From the NCBI GenBank assembly GCA_913009865.1, contig CAJVYK010000012.1:1-21679 (forward strand): 21,679 nt of DNA, read 5' to 3'. Positions 1 to 6,663 of this stretch are shown piece after piece (position 1 is the stretch's first letter; each line of letters opens with the position of its first letter). Below the pieces are notes generated by a model that was not told the DNA's origin, did no database searches, and was given only the letters and a program-made list of their open reading frames with translations. The DNA comes from an uncultured bacterium (GTDB taxonomy: Bacteria; Planctomycetota; Phycisphaerae; Sedimentisphaerales; Anaerobacaceae). A program made the position numbers and the translations under genes.

Positions 1-2
1 GG

Positions 3-1190
3 AAAGCTCTGGCTGAGGCGGTTGCCCAGGCCAGGGGTGTCGAAATCAGCTCTGGCCGGTACGAATTTGGTTATCGATCCGCTTCAGCAGACATTGAAAG
101 AAAAAAGGCCGGCAAGAAAGTCGAATTCGATGCGGTATCCGTTCGAACCGGCGGCTCTGTTCTGAAAACTGAAATCGAAGGTTTGGTCAAGACCTACGAG
201 GTATTAAACGAGAAAAAAATCGACGATAACACTTATGAAGTTACACTTAAAGTCTGGGTGTATGACTACGAAGCTCCCGGCCGGACCGACAGAATCAAAC
301 TCGCGGTAATGCCGATAAAAACACTCCGTCAACGCTATCAGTTCGGCAATTTTCTTGTATCCGCCACTGATTTGTCACGCAAACTTGCGCAAAAACTAAG
401 CGCAGGCCTGACGGAAACAAACAAATTTGCCGTCTTAGACAGGGAATATGTTTCAGACTTTGCCCGCAACAGAAATATTCTGCTCTCAGATGACTCTTCG
501 CTCGAGGAAAAAGCCAAACTGGGCAAAGTGCTGGGAGCTGACTATATGATTGTGGGAACTATCTCTGAGGCAAGAGTCCGGATAAAAGAAAAAACATCAA
601 GCGCTATCGGCTATCCGATAAGAGAATATGAGGCCGATTTTGTTTTTGACTACCGCCTTATAGTCGGCCCGACAAGGCAGGTCAAATTAGCCGATACCAT
701 CGATATTTCACTTGAAACCGAGGATGTTAAAAAACTTGTTAAAGAGTGGGAACCTCAAGATTTGGATTTCAGGGAGATGAGAGACAATCTGGTCGCCAAA
801 GTTGCTAATCAGGTGGTTGAGACCATTATTGACAGACTGTATCCGATACGCATTGCAAGCATAGATAAAAACGGGCAAATTATTATCAATCAAGGCGGCA
901 AAAGGATTTCAAAAGGATTAGTTTTAGATATTTTCACTGAGGGCAAGGAAGTATATGACGTTGATACGAAAGAGTCGTTGGGCAAAACAGAAATTCTCAT
1001 TGCAACAATAAAGATTGATAAGGTAACGCCGAAAATCTCATATGCAAAGCTTATCAAGGGTGATTTGTCGAAAATTTCCGAAGGCCTGATTTGCCGACAG
1101 AAAAAGATTGAAGAACAAACTATGGAAGGTTTTAAGAGCGATATAGAAAGAACTCCCCGGGGGGGAGTAAAGCTGCCCTTTGACCGGTAG
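3..1190 (+). CDS. CsgG/FlgT-like envelope protein, 5' end outside window
   Basis: The reading frame is open from the left edge, so the gene starts upstream; 395 residues are visible. The first visible stretch (ALAEAVAQARGVEI) resembles the N-terminal domain of FlgT/LPP20-type proteins. Next comes a CsgG/LpoB-like alpha/beta domain: a strand KLAVMPIK, a helix with KLAQKLSAGL, then FAVLDRE and LGADYMIVGTISEA, the usual CsgG pattern of ranking old and new lipoprotein regulators. The C-terminal part (YPIRIASIDKNGQIIINQGG, then EVYDVDTKESLG) resembles the SH3-like barrel at the end of FlgT-type proteins. Such proteins act in the periplasm or at the outer membrane in secretion, flagellar-ring or envelope assembly. 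An internal TTG at 183 could be mistaken for the start, but coding signal continues upstream of it. The last residues are charged and unstructured. The family call is fairly secure; the exact role is unknown. Confidence 0.75.
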   Translation, partial: KALAEAVAQARGVEISSGRYEFGYRSASADIERKKAGKKVEFDAVSVRTGGSVLKTEIEGLVKTYEVLNEKKIDDNTYEVTLKVWVYDYEAPGRTDRIKLAVMPIKTLRQRYQFGNFLVSATDLSRKLAQKLSAGLTETNKFAVLDREYVSDFARNRNILLSDDSSLEEKAKLGKVLGADYMIVGTISEARVRIKEKTSSAIGYPIREYEADFVFDYRLIVGPTRQVKLADTIDISLETEDVKKLVKEWEPQDLDFREMRDNLVAKVANQVVETIIDRLYPIRIASIDKNGQIIINQGGKRISKGLVLDIFTEGKEVYDVDTKESLGKTEILIATIKIDKVTPKISYAKLIKGDLSKISEGLICRQKKIEEQTMEGFKSDIERTPRGGVKLPFDR

Positions 1191-1204
1191 TCTGTTCAAG
1201 ACAG

Positions 1205-1432
1205 TTACTTTTTCTTATCGCTTTCGTTGCCGATGATATAGCCGGCACCGGCGCCTACGCCGGCTCCAATCAAGGTCGATTTCGTATCGCCGCCTATTAT
1301 CTGACCGGCGCCGGCACCAATCGCCGTGCCAAGAAGAGCGCCGGTTTGTGCATCACTTTCACAGCCGGCAACAAACGCCGAACCCAGGATTACTGCAACT
1401 ACCAATAGAATAGTCATCAAATGTTTAGCCAT
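1205..1432 (-). CDS. Small glycine-zipper lipoprotein
   Basis: A 75-residue protein with a lipoprotein signal peptide: basic start MAKH, hydrophobic core to residue 20, lipobox FVAGC with the lipidated cysteine at 24. The mature part is two glycine-zipper segments, GALLGTAIGAGAGQIIGG (31-48) and GAGVGAGAGYIIG (56-68), with a lysine-rich tail. This is the glycine-zipper 2TM/YMGG-like architecture of small outer-membrane or inter-membrane lipoproteins such as the SlyB/OsmB group. The ATG has a good Shine-Dalgarno (CGGAGG, complement of 1439-1444) and a sigma70-like promoter upstream. It converges on the CsgG/FlgT-like gene with only 14 nt between stops. Its position beside another envelope gene suggests an envelope-stability role, but function cannot be read from sequence. 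Confidence 0.85.
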   Translation of the reverse strand: MAKHLMTILLVVAVILGSAFVAGCESDAQTGALLGTAIGAGAGQIIGGDTKSTLIGAGVGAGAGYIIGNESDKKK

Positions 1433-1490
1433 TTTATACCTCCGTCAAATATGAGATAATCTGTTTCCCAAATCTGCTGCTTTAACTATT

Positions 1491-1520
1491 ATTATACCAC
1501 ACCCCGAGTGAAATAATCAA
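1491..1520 (-). promoter_or_regulatory. Sigma70-like promoter of the glycine-zipper gene
   Basis: On the minus strand a -35 TTGATT (complement of 1515-1520) and a perfect -10 TATAAT (complement of 1491-1496) are separated by 18 nt. They lie 59 nt upstream of the lipoprotein start. Consensus match only; no start-site data. Confidence 0.6.
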
Positions 1521-1538
1521 GTTAACGCTCGTTTAAGC

Positions 1539-1567
1539 TTGTAAATATACATTCAAGCGGGTATATT
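1539..1567 (+). promoter_or_regulatory. Sigma70-like promoter of dapB
   Basis: TTGTAA (1539-1544) and TATATT (1562-1567) are separated by 17 nt. The expected start site is about 24 nt before the dapB ATG, leaving room for the AAGGAG site. It is divergent from the lipoprotein promoter at 1491-1520, so the two may share regulation. Consensus match only. Confidence 0.5.
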
Positions 1568-1597
1568 TTTATCGGCTTATTTCCTGAAGGAGCTAAA

Positions 1598-2395
1598 ATG
1601 AAACCTGAACTGATAATTACCGGCGCTGCCGGTCGAATGGGCAAACGTATCCTTTCATTGGCAATAGAGGCCGGCCAGTTCAATATTATTGCGGCGATTG
1701 AAAGAGTCGGCCATCCTGATATCGGCAAAGATGCAGGCTCTTTAGCTGGAACAGGGCCGATTGGTGTCAAACTTGGCGGTTCGTACCCGCCGAATGCCGA
1801 TGTGATAATCGACTTCTCACAGCCCGAAGCGGTGGACAAAACTATTGATTACTGCCTCGAAAAGGGCGCTGCGCTCGTATCAGGCACTACCGGCCTAAGT
1901 GATGAGCAGAAAGCAAAAATAGAAGCGGCTTCCGAAAAAATCGCCATAGTGCAGGCGACCAATATGAGCGTGGGAATGAACGTTTTATTCGCTTTTGCAG
2001 GCAAGGTAGCGTCAATGCTCGGCGACGACTACGATATAGAGATAATTGAGCAGCATCATCGTTTTAAGAAAGACGCTCCGAGTGGTTCAGCCCTTACGTT
2101 AGCTGAGAACATTTGCAAAGCGACAGGCAAAGATTATCCCGGCTGCCTTAGCTATGGCAGAGAAGGCAAAGACTCGCTGCGGCAGGGGGGTACTATCGGC
2201 ATACACGCTGTTCGAGCCGGCGATATTGCCGGTATTCATTCGGTGATTTTCAGTACGCTCGGCGAGACGATAACGTTAAATCACACCGCACACAGCAGAG
2301 ATGGTTTCGCAAGAGGGGCATTACGGGCGGCCAAATGGCTTATCGGGAAAAAGCCGGGGATGTATTCAATGGCCGATTGTCTCGGTATTTCGTAA
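1598..2395 (+). CDS. dapB: 4-hydroxy-tetrahydrodipicolinate reductase
   Basis: DapB reduces the DapA product to tetrahydrodipicolinate with NAD(P)H, in the cytoplasmic lysine/meso-diaminopimelate pathway that feeds both protein and peptidoglycan. At 265 residues it has the normal family length. The N-terminal dinucleotide-binding motif is GAAGRMG (9-15), and VSGTTGL (94-100) is the conserved loop. The catalytic segment EQHHRFKKDAPSGSAL holds His153 and Lys157, matching His159 and Lys163 of E. coli, and the end (YSMADCLGI) is typical. The ATG follows AAGGAG at 1587-1592, and a promoter candidate lies just upstream. It is monocistronic here and convergent with the membrane protease gene. Identification is secure. 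Confidence 0.97.
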   Translation: MKPELIITGAAGRMGKRILSLAIEAGQFNIIAAIERVGHPDIGKDAGSLAGTGPIGVKLGGSYPPNADVIIDFSQPEAVDKTIDYCLEKGAALVSGTTGLSDEQKAKIEAASEKIAIVQATNMSVGMNVLFAFAGKVASMLGDDYDIEIIEQHHRFKKDAPSGSALTLAENICKATGKDYPGCLSYGREGKDSLRQGGTIGIHAVRAGDIAGIHSVIFSTLGETITLNHTAHSRDGFARGALRAAKWLIGKKPGMYSMADCLGIS

Positions 2396-2415
2396 TTAAC
2401 GCCGGCAGAACAGTC

Positions 2416-2443
2416 GTCATTTTGAACAAAGTGAAAAATCTTT
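2416..2443. repeat. Short dispersed-repeat fragment in the dapB/protease gap
   Basis: The 28-nt stretch beginning GTCATTTTGAACAAAGTG resembles the widespread intergenic motif GTCATTCTGA(G/A)C-GAAG-GAAGAATCT found in many environmental genomes. Only one degenerate copy is seen here, so the call rests on recognition, not on copies in this window. Confidence 0.35.
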
Positions 2444-2491
2444 CTGCGCTTTTTGTAACTTTATTTTTCCACGCAGTACAAATCACCGCTA

Positions 2492-3361
2492 TTAGGCGTG
2501 CTGCGCAGAGCCTTGAATCAGGAGTATTGTTATACTGGCTGTGTTGAAAAGCATGTGGATAAAGATAGGCCGATACAAAGAACCGCTTTTTTCATAGGCA
2601 TATCCCAAACACATTGAAAGCGCAAATAACGCCGGCCAATGCATCCACGGATGCAGCATAGCAAAAAATACCGACGTTAAAACAACAGCGAGCCACGCTC
2701 GGCTCACTACACTTCGCAGCATCGATTGAAACAGCCCGCGAAACAGTATCTCTTCAAAAACAGGGGCTATCACGGCGGCAAAAACAAATACCATCACTCT
2801 CACGGAAAGCTGCGGATGTGTAATTATCGTCGTAAGTCCCTCGTTTTGCTGCATCTGGAAATCATCGCCTGCAATCAACCGCCCCAAAAAACTCACGAAG
2901 ATAACCAGGCCTTCCACAATCGGCAATATCGCCACGAGATTCATCGCCGCAACCTTAAAATCCTTACCAATCGTTCGCCAATCGAATCCGAACCCCCTCA
3001 GCCGCCTTGCAAAAAACAGCCGAGCTGTAAAAAGCATCGCAAATACCAGTGTTATTTCGAGCAGCGCCATCGAAGAGTAACTTAACAATGCCCCCTGCCA
3101 TTCAGCCAGACCGCCGAAATCGCTAAGCAGCTCGGCTATCACATTTCCCAGAGTTGACAGTATTATCCAGCCGGCCCACACACATAAGGGCAGGTATGGA
3201 GGCATATTATTTCGACGAGGCGTCGAATCAGCCAAAGCGTTTCTGCCCAGAGACGTTTTAATCAGCCAGCCGGCGAACAGCAGTATCCCCGCCAGGCAAA
3301 TAACAATGTTTGTTACGCCTATATAACCGCCGAATTGCCTGATAATTTCAGAAACATTCAT
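2492..3361 (-). CDS. CPBP-family intramembrane metalloprotease
   Basis: A 289-residue polytopic membrane protein. The C-terminal CPBP (CAAX protease and bacteriocin-processing, 'Abi') domain shows all three signatures: EEILFR (Glu203, Glu204, Arg208), FAMLH (Phe233 to His237) and HMLFN (His269 to Asn273). These supply the metal-binding and catalytic residues of this glutamate-type intramembrane protease family. About seven hydrophobic segments are visible, beginning at residues 15-35, 58-80 and 97-117. I chose the ATG at 3361; a TTG one codon earlier is possible, and neither has a clear Shine-Dalgarno. Substrates of bacterial CPBP proteins range from prenylated-like proteins to bacteriocin precursors and regulators; nothing nearby indicates which applies. 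It converges on dapB and is divergent from murA. Confidence 0.88.
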   Translation of the reverse strand: MNVSEIIRQFGGYIGVTNIVICLAGILLFAGWLIKTSLGRNALADSTPRRNNMPPYLPLCVWAGWIILSTLGNVIAELLSDFGGLAEWQGALLSYSSMALLEITLVFAMLFTARLFFARRLRGFGFDWRTIGKDFKVAAMNLVAILPIVEGLVIFVSFLGRLIAGDDFQMQQNEGLTTIITHPQLSVRVMVFVFAAVIAPVFEEILFRGLFQSMLRSVVSRAWLAVVLTSVFFAMLHPWMHWPALFALSMCLGYAYEKSGSLYRPIFIHMLFNTASITILLIQGSAQHA

Positions 3362-3453
3362 CAATAGATACTTTTGATTTACTTTTGTCTTTTTACTTTT
3401 ACCTTAAGCTGTCTTGTATTACATTAGTACCATCTTTTCAAGGAAAATAGACT

Positions 3454-4722
3454 ATGGACGTATTTCAGATTGAAGGGCCGGTTCGGCTTTGCGGCAGTGT
3501 GAGTATAAACGGCTCAAAAAACGCCTCTCTGCCGATAATGGCAGCGGCTATCCTGACTGCCGGCAAATCGATTTTTTCGTCAGTGCCTTATCTCTCCGAT
3601 ATTTCCGTTTTCGGTCAACTGCTTGGCCAATTGGGCTGTCAGGTAACCAGAAGTCCGAATGGTGATTTGTGCATAGATTCTACAGTCATTGATAATCCTG
3701 TAGGCGAGTATGAAATTGTCCGAAAGATGCGAGCCAGTATCTGCATACTCGGCCCATTGCTTGCCCGCTGCGGCAGGGCAAAGGTTTCGATGCCCGGCGG
3801 ATGTGCAATTGGCGACAGGCCTGTTGATATCCATCTGCGGGGCCTGCGGGAACTTGGCGCACAAATCCGTCTCGAAAACGGCTATATCGTTGCCGAAGCA
3901 CATAAGGGTTTGGCCGGCAAGGATATTTTTCTGGGCGGGCCGTTCGGTTCGACCGTGCTCGGTACGGCAAATGTGCTAATGGCCGCTACGCTGGCGAAGG
4001 GGCAAACCGTTATCGAATCGGCTGCCTGCGAGCCGGAAATAGCCGACCTGGCAAACTGTCTTAACAAAATGGGTGCAAAGATAACAGGTATTGGCTCGCC
4101 GCGACTGATTATCGAAGGAGTCCGGCAGTTGCAGCCGACCGAATTCAGGGTGATTCCGGATAGAATCGAGGCCGGTACGTTTATGGTCGCCGCTGCTATA
4201 ACGGCAGGCCAGCTTCGGCTGGAACACTGTCGGCTCGATGGTATGATGGCTGTGGTTGACAGGTTGAGAAATATCGGCGTAACTATCGATTCGGCGGGCG
4301 ATGGCTGTGTCGTTGCCCGCAGCGGACCCATTAGGCCTGCTGATATTACCACCCAGCCCTTTCCGGGCTTTCCTACCGATTTGCAGGCACAGTTTATGGC
4401 TCTTCTGGCGCTTGGCGAGGGTAACAGTGTCATAATCGAAAAGATATTTCCCGATAGATTTATGCACGTTGCCGAATTGAATCGAATGGCGGCTAATTTA
4501 CGCAAAGAAGGGCCTGTCGTCATTATAGCGGGGGTAAAAAAATTGATGGGCGCTGCGGTAATGGCTTCGGACCTGCGGGCTTCAGCGGCATTGGTTTTAG
4601 CTGGATTGGCTGCAGAAGGGGTTACAACGGTTAACAGGGTCTATCACATCGATCGCGGCTATGAAAGAATCGAAGAAAGACTGAATCCGGTCGGTGCAAA
4701 AATCAGTCGGGAAAGTATTTGA
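3454..4722 (+). CDS. murA: UDP-N-acetylglucosamine 1-carboxyvinyltransferase
   Basis: MurA transfers enolpyruvate from PEP to UDP-GlcNAc, the first committed cytoplasmic step of peptidoglycan synthesis. At 422 residues it matches the usual length. Substrate-binding Lys22-Asn23 sit in NGSKNASLP, and the catalytic, fosfomycin-sensitive cysteine is present as Cys117 in MPGGCAIGDRPVD. Further family blocks are PDRIEAGTFMVAAA, GFPTDLQAQFMAL, FPDRFMHVAELNRM and the C-terminal HIDRGYERIEERL. The cysteine (not Asp) implies fosfomycin sensitivity at the target level. The ATG follows a modest AAGGA at about 3440. murA stands alone here; the repeat-rich gap after it suggests transcription ends soon after the stop. 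A wall-synthesis gene fits the growing evidence that planctomycete-type bacteria make peptidoglycan. Confidence 0.97.
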   Translation: MDVFQIEGPVRLCGSVSINGSKNASLPIMAAAILTAGKSIFSSVPYLSDISVFGQLLGQLGCQVTRSPNGDLCIDSTVIDNPVGEYEIVRKMRASICILGPLLARCGRAKVSMPGGCAIGDRPVDIHLRGLRELGAQIRLENGYIVAEAHKGLAGKDIFLGGPFGSTVLGTANVLMAATLAKGQTVIESAACEPEIADLANCLNKMGAKITGIGSPRLIIEGVRQLQPTEFRVIPDRIEAGTFMVAAAITAGQLRLEHCRLDGMMAVVDRLRNIGVTIDSAGDGCVVARSGPIRPADITTQPFPGFPTDLQAQFMALLALGEGNSVIIEKIFPDRFMHVAELNRMAANLRKEGPVVIIAGVKKLMGAAVMASDLRASAALVLAGLAAEGVTTVNRVYHIDRGYERIEERLNPVGAKISRESI

Positions 4723-4783
4723 TGAGGTGGTTGGCTTTATGACGATAAAGGTTTACTAACAATGAAAAGACAACAAAAAATTT

Positions 4784-4832
4784 ACCGCAGTCCTAAGGAC
4801 TCCTTACGGAGAGAACGCAGAGAACGCTGAGA
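4784..4832. repeat. ACCGCAG/AGAACGCAGAGAACGC repeat with a 21-nt insert
   Basis: ACCGCAG (4784-4790) would continue naturally into AGAACGCAGAGAACGCTGAG (4812-4831), a tandem 9-nt motif family common in intergenic DNA of environmental bacteria. Between them lies a 21-nt insert (4791-4811) that contains CCTTACGG and the small palindrome TCCTAAGGA. The reverse complement of the insert resembles the insert in the next repeat. Confidence 0.6.
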
Positions 4833-4880
4833 GGAAAGAGTGACAAAGGGACAAAGAAAGTAAAAAGGCAAAAAAAAAGT

Positions 4881-4984
4881 TTACCACGAAGGTCACTGCC
4901 GTAAGGCATCCTGTGGAGAAGGACACGAAATGGAATTTTATTATTTGACTTAAACTTCGTGAACTTCGCGTCCTTCGTGGTGAA
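4881..4984. repeat. Long inverted repeat with CCACGAAGG arms and an insert
   Basis: The right arm (4954-4984, ending CCTTCGTGGTGAA) is the reverse complement of a left arm that begins TTACCACGAAGG (4881-4892) and resumes with ACACGAAAT (4923-4931). The left arm is interrupted by about 30 nt (4893-4922) containing CCGTAAGG. Unbroken, the element would form a stem of roughly 25-30 bp around an A/T-rich loop. It could act as a transcript end or stability hairpin after murA; this is inference. Confidence 0.65.
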
Positions 4985-5132
4985 TATGGTTTACTTTGCG
5001 GATATTCAGTTAGACCCGGAAAAACTAAAACAGGCAGATTTTGCTTGTGCTTTGCTGGGCCTAAGACGAGCATGTAGTAGCGGCCTTTTCTTGGAGGGCT
5101 GAAACAAGTAACATTTTTCAGGCGGTGTCATA

Positions 5133-5195
5133 ATGGACAAGAAACAAAAAGTGGTCTTGACCGTAGCAGTACTTTTTTTGTCCCACTTTTTTTAA
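5133..5195 (+). CDS. Possible 20-residue leader or truncated gene start
   Basis: ATG to TAA gives 20 codons: a basic start (MDKKQKVV) and then a hydrophobic run (LTVAVLFLSHFF). It looks like the first transmembrane segment of a small membrane protein that then stops at a T-rich slip-prone tract (5187-5193). A weak AGGCGG precedes the ATG. It ends 34 nt before the HEPN-like gene. It may be a leader peptide, the remnant of a gene cut off by a frameshift, or chance. The call is weak. Confidence 0.22.
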   Translation: MDKKQKVVLTVAVLFLSHFF

Positions 5196-5229
5196 ACAGA
5201 AACAAAGAACAAACGAGGACATCGTCCAA

Positions 5230-6018
5230 ATGAGCAAAATATGCATGGCTACTCTGTTTGGGGTATGGGTTATTAGCTGGGTATTTGTATGGTGCGAACT
5301 CACCACGCCCGGCTCGGAACTTATGATGTTAGTGCTGGGGTTTACTGGAACAATCGCAATTGCCAAGGTGCAGAAACTGACCGAAAAACTTGAAGCCGCT
5401 GAAAAACAAAAGAAAATCTATGAAAGTGGCTTTGCAAAGAATGTGTTTCAACAGTTGGATACTGAATGCTCGCTATGTGTCCTTGGTCTCTGTTTGGCCT
5501 CACATGACATAGTGTTACATCACTCACTTATAGACAAAAGCGAAGCTGGAGAAAAAAACTACCACTTTGCAGCATCGCTATCTATTTTGCGTGAAATCGC
5601 CAAGATGGTCGAACCGATTGAAAAGCTTGCTTTCACAACGCGTTTCTCTCAGGAAACAAAAGACTTGCTTCAGGATCTTAAAAGAGACTTGCAACCTTTT
5701 CAGGATAATTCTTTGATATATGGAACACTCAAGCCTATCCGTAACTTTACATTTCATTATGATTTTACCAAGGCCGATAAAAAAGGAACATTAAAAACAT
5801 CTTCATTACTTGCCGAAATCAAAAAGGAACATGAATTGAAAGTGAGAGCAATTAGTGGCGACAATTCCATTTTTCGTTACAGGTATACATTTGCGGACGC
5901 ATTTAGAAGCAAGTTAATAGAGAGCTATCTTACGAAAGATTTAGTGGACAAGATCACTGTAGCCGTAATGAATGTCATCGCTTTCACGGATTCGCTATTG
6001 GCTGACTTGTCGGGATAA
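5230..6018 (+). CDS. Membrane-anchored hypothetical protein with HEPN-like motif
   Basis: I do not recognise a named family. The 262-residue protein starts with two probable membrane segments (about 5-24 and 29-46) joined by a short loop. A charged coiled-coil-like helix follows (47-65, KVQKLTEKLEAAEKQKK). The rest is a cytosolic, largely helical domain with two long helices (about 75-100 and 110-160) and the sequence IRNFTFHYDF at 170-179. Arg171-Asn-x3-His176 fits the R-x4-6-H signature of HEPN domains, which in many defence and toxin proteins form the RNase active site; the Asn after the Arg is also typical. A GAGG at 5215-5218 precedes the ATG with rather long spacing. The gene lies in repeat-rich, A/T-richer DNA between housekeeping genes, which suggests an accessory gene. 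The ORF is confident; the HEPN assignment is moderate and nuclease activity is inference. Confidence 0.8.
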   Translation: MSKICMATLFGVWVISWVFVWCELTTPGSELMMLVLGFTGTIAIAKVQKLTEKLEAAEKQKKIYESGFAKNVFQQLDTECSLCVLGLCLASHDIVLHHSLIDKSEAGEKNYHFAASLSILREIAKMVEPIEKLAFTTRFSQETKDLLQDLKRDLQPFQDNSLIYGTLKPIRNFTFHYDFTKADKKGTLKTSSLLAEIKKEHELKVRAISGDNSIFRYRYTFADAFRSKLIESYLTKDLVDKITVAVMNVIAFTDSLLADLSG

Positions 6019-6250
6019 AATTATAACATCCGGCTCCAGTGAAGCGCTGCTAACGTGTCGATCCTTAACTGTGACGTTCCGGTAAATTATGAGCAATAAG
6101 TCCTATACGACTCCGCCCTTGCCACCTAAAGAACCACAGAAACGGTGTTGGAGGATTGGCTTTCGCCCGCCTTATTAATGGCCTTTACCCGGTATTCGAG
6201 ACGTGAGCCGGGTTGGTTTCTCACCCTAAAGCGTTACATCCAAGGGGGTT

Positions 6251-6535
6251 ATGGGGCTTAAACGAACGATTGACGCAGGGGCGGGAAGGAATTATTTCGA
6301 AGCGAGAATGAATCTTGCCGAAGCAAGAAAGAATATTTCCTCGGCAAGAGCCGGTCTTGCTAAAGCAAAAACAAGATTTGCTCAAGCAAGAACAGGTTAT
6401 TCTAAGGCAAGAAAGAATATTGCCATAGCAAAAGCGAGTTATTCCGAGGCAAAAATGAATAATTCCTCGGCAAGAATGAATATCTCCGCGGCGAGAATGT
6501 TTTTCTCCTTGATAAAAAGGGCTTGTACTTGGTAG
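6251..6535 (+). CDS. Possible small alanine/basic heptad-repeat protein
   Basis: A 94-codon frame whose residues 16-85 are ten consecutive heptads of the form x-x-Ala-Arg/Lys-x-x-hydrophobic, for example AEARKNI, AQARTGY, SKARKNI and SSARMNI. Alanine and the aliphatic/aromatic residue alternate at 4/3 spacing, as in a coiled coil or amphipathic helix, and the helix is strongly basic. No signal peptide or partner domain is seen. AAGGGGG lies just before the ATG but only 2-3 nt away, which is short. The opposite strand of the same DNA is also open (6221-6556), so this may be a non-coding minisatellite that is open because its unit is 21 nt. The repeat is certain; translation is not. Confidence 0.35.
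   Translation: MGLKRTIDAGAGRNYFEARMNLAEARKNISSARAGLAKAKTRFAQARTGYSKARKNIAIAKASYSEAKMNNSSARMNISAARMFFSLIKRACTW
6296..6505 (+). repeat. Ten degenerate 21-bp tandem repeats
   Basis: Ten back-to-back 21-nt units were read directly. A well-conserved version is GCAAGAAAGAATATTTCCTC plus G (6323-6343); near copies start at 6302, 6407, 6449 and 6470. Most differences keep the third-position Ala and fourth-position Arg/Lys of the encoded heptad. There are no indels between units, so the phase is kept over 210 nt. Confidence 0.92.
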
Positions 6536-6614
6536 TTGATAGTCGGTAGCTTGCAATCTAACGACTAATGGTGAAGTGGATGACAGGGGTGTCGAAGTGC
6601 GAAGATTAAGAAAG

Positions 6615-6651
6615 AATATCCAATATCGAACAAGGAATGTCGAATGATGAA
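6615..6651. repeat. Dispersed repeat AATATCCAATATCGAACAAGG type
   Basis: The sequence starting AATATCCAATATCGAACAAG and ending GTCGAATGATGAA matches a motif I recognise as recurrent in gaps of planctomycete-like genomes. There is one copy in this window, just after the stop of folD on the opposite strand. The call rests on recognition. Confidence 0.4.
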
Positions 6652-6663
6652 AGAAGCCAATGT

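Larger units (their letters stand above)
4723..5132. other. Repeat-rich intergenic region after murA
   Basis: There is no convincing gene in this stretch. It holds two palindromic, low-complexity dispersed repeats (4784-4832 and 4881-4984), each interrupted by a short insert. From about 4985 to 5132 the sequence is unstructured by eye apart from a weak hairpin around GGCC at 5059-5087. A minus-strand open frame (4804-5073) is only the translation of the repeats. No obvious terminator for murA is visible. Confidence 0.7.

Noticed and set aside
4804..5073. Minus-strand frame of 89 codons after murA
   Set aside because: Its residues are the translation of the CCACGAAGG and AGAACGCAG repeats; the composition is low-complexity and there is no ribosome site.
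6019..6250. Possible integron attC site after the HEPN-like gene (TAACATCCGG after the stop, GCTAACG nearby)
   Set aside because: No matching GTTRRRY core with complementary L/R boxes was found within 150 nt, and there are no neighbouring cassette-like genes. The region has no other feature I can support.
6221..6556. Minus-strand frame of 111 codons over the 21-bp array
   Set aside because: It is open only because the repeat unit is a multiple of 3. The peptide is Cys/His-rich without a sensible pattern, and the plus strand gives a better heptad.
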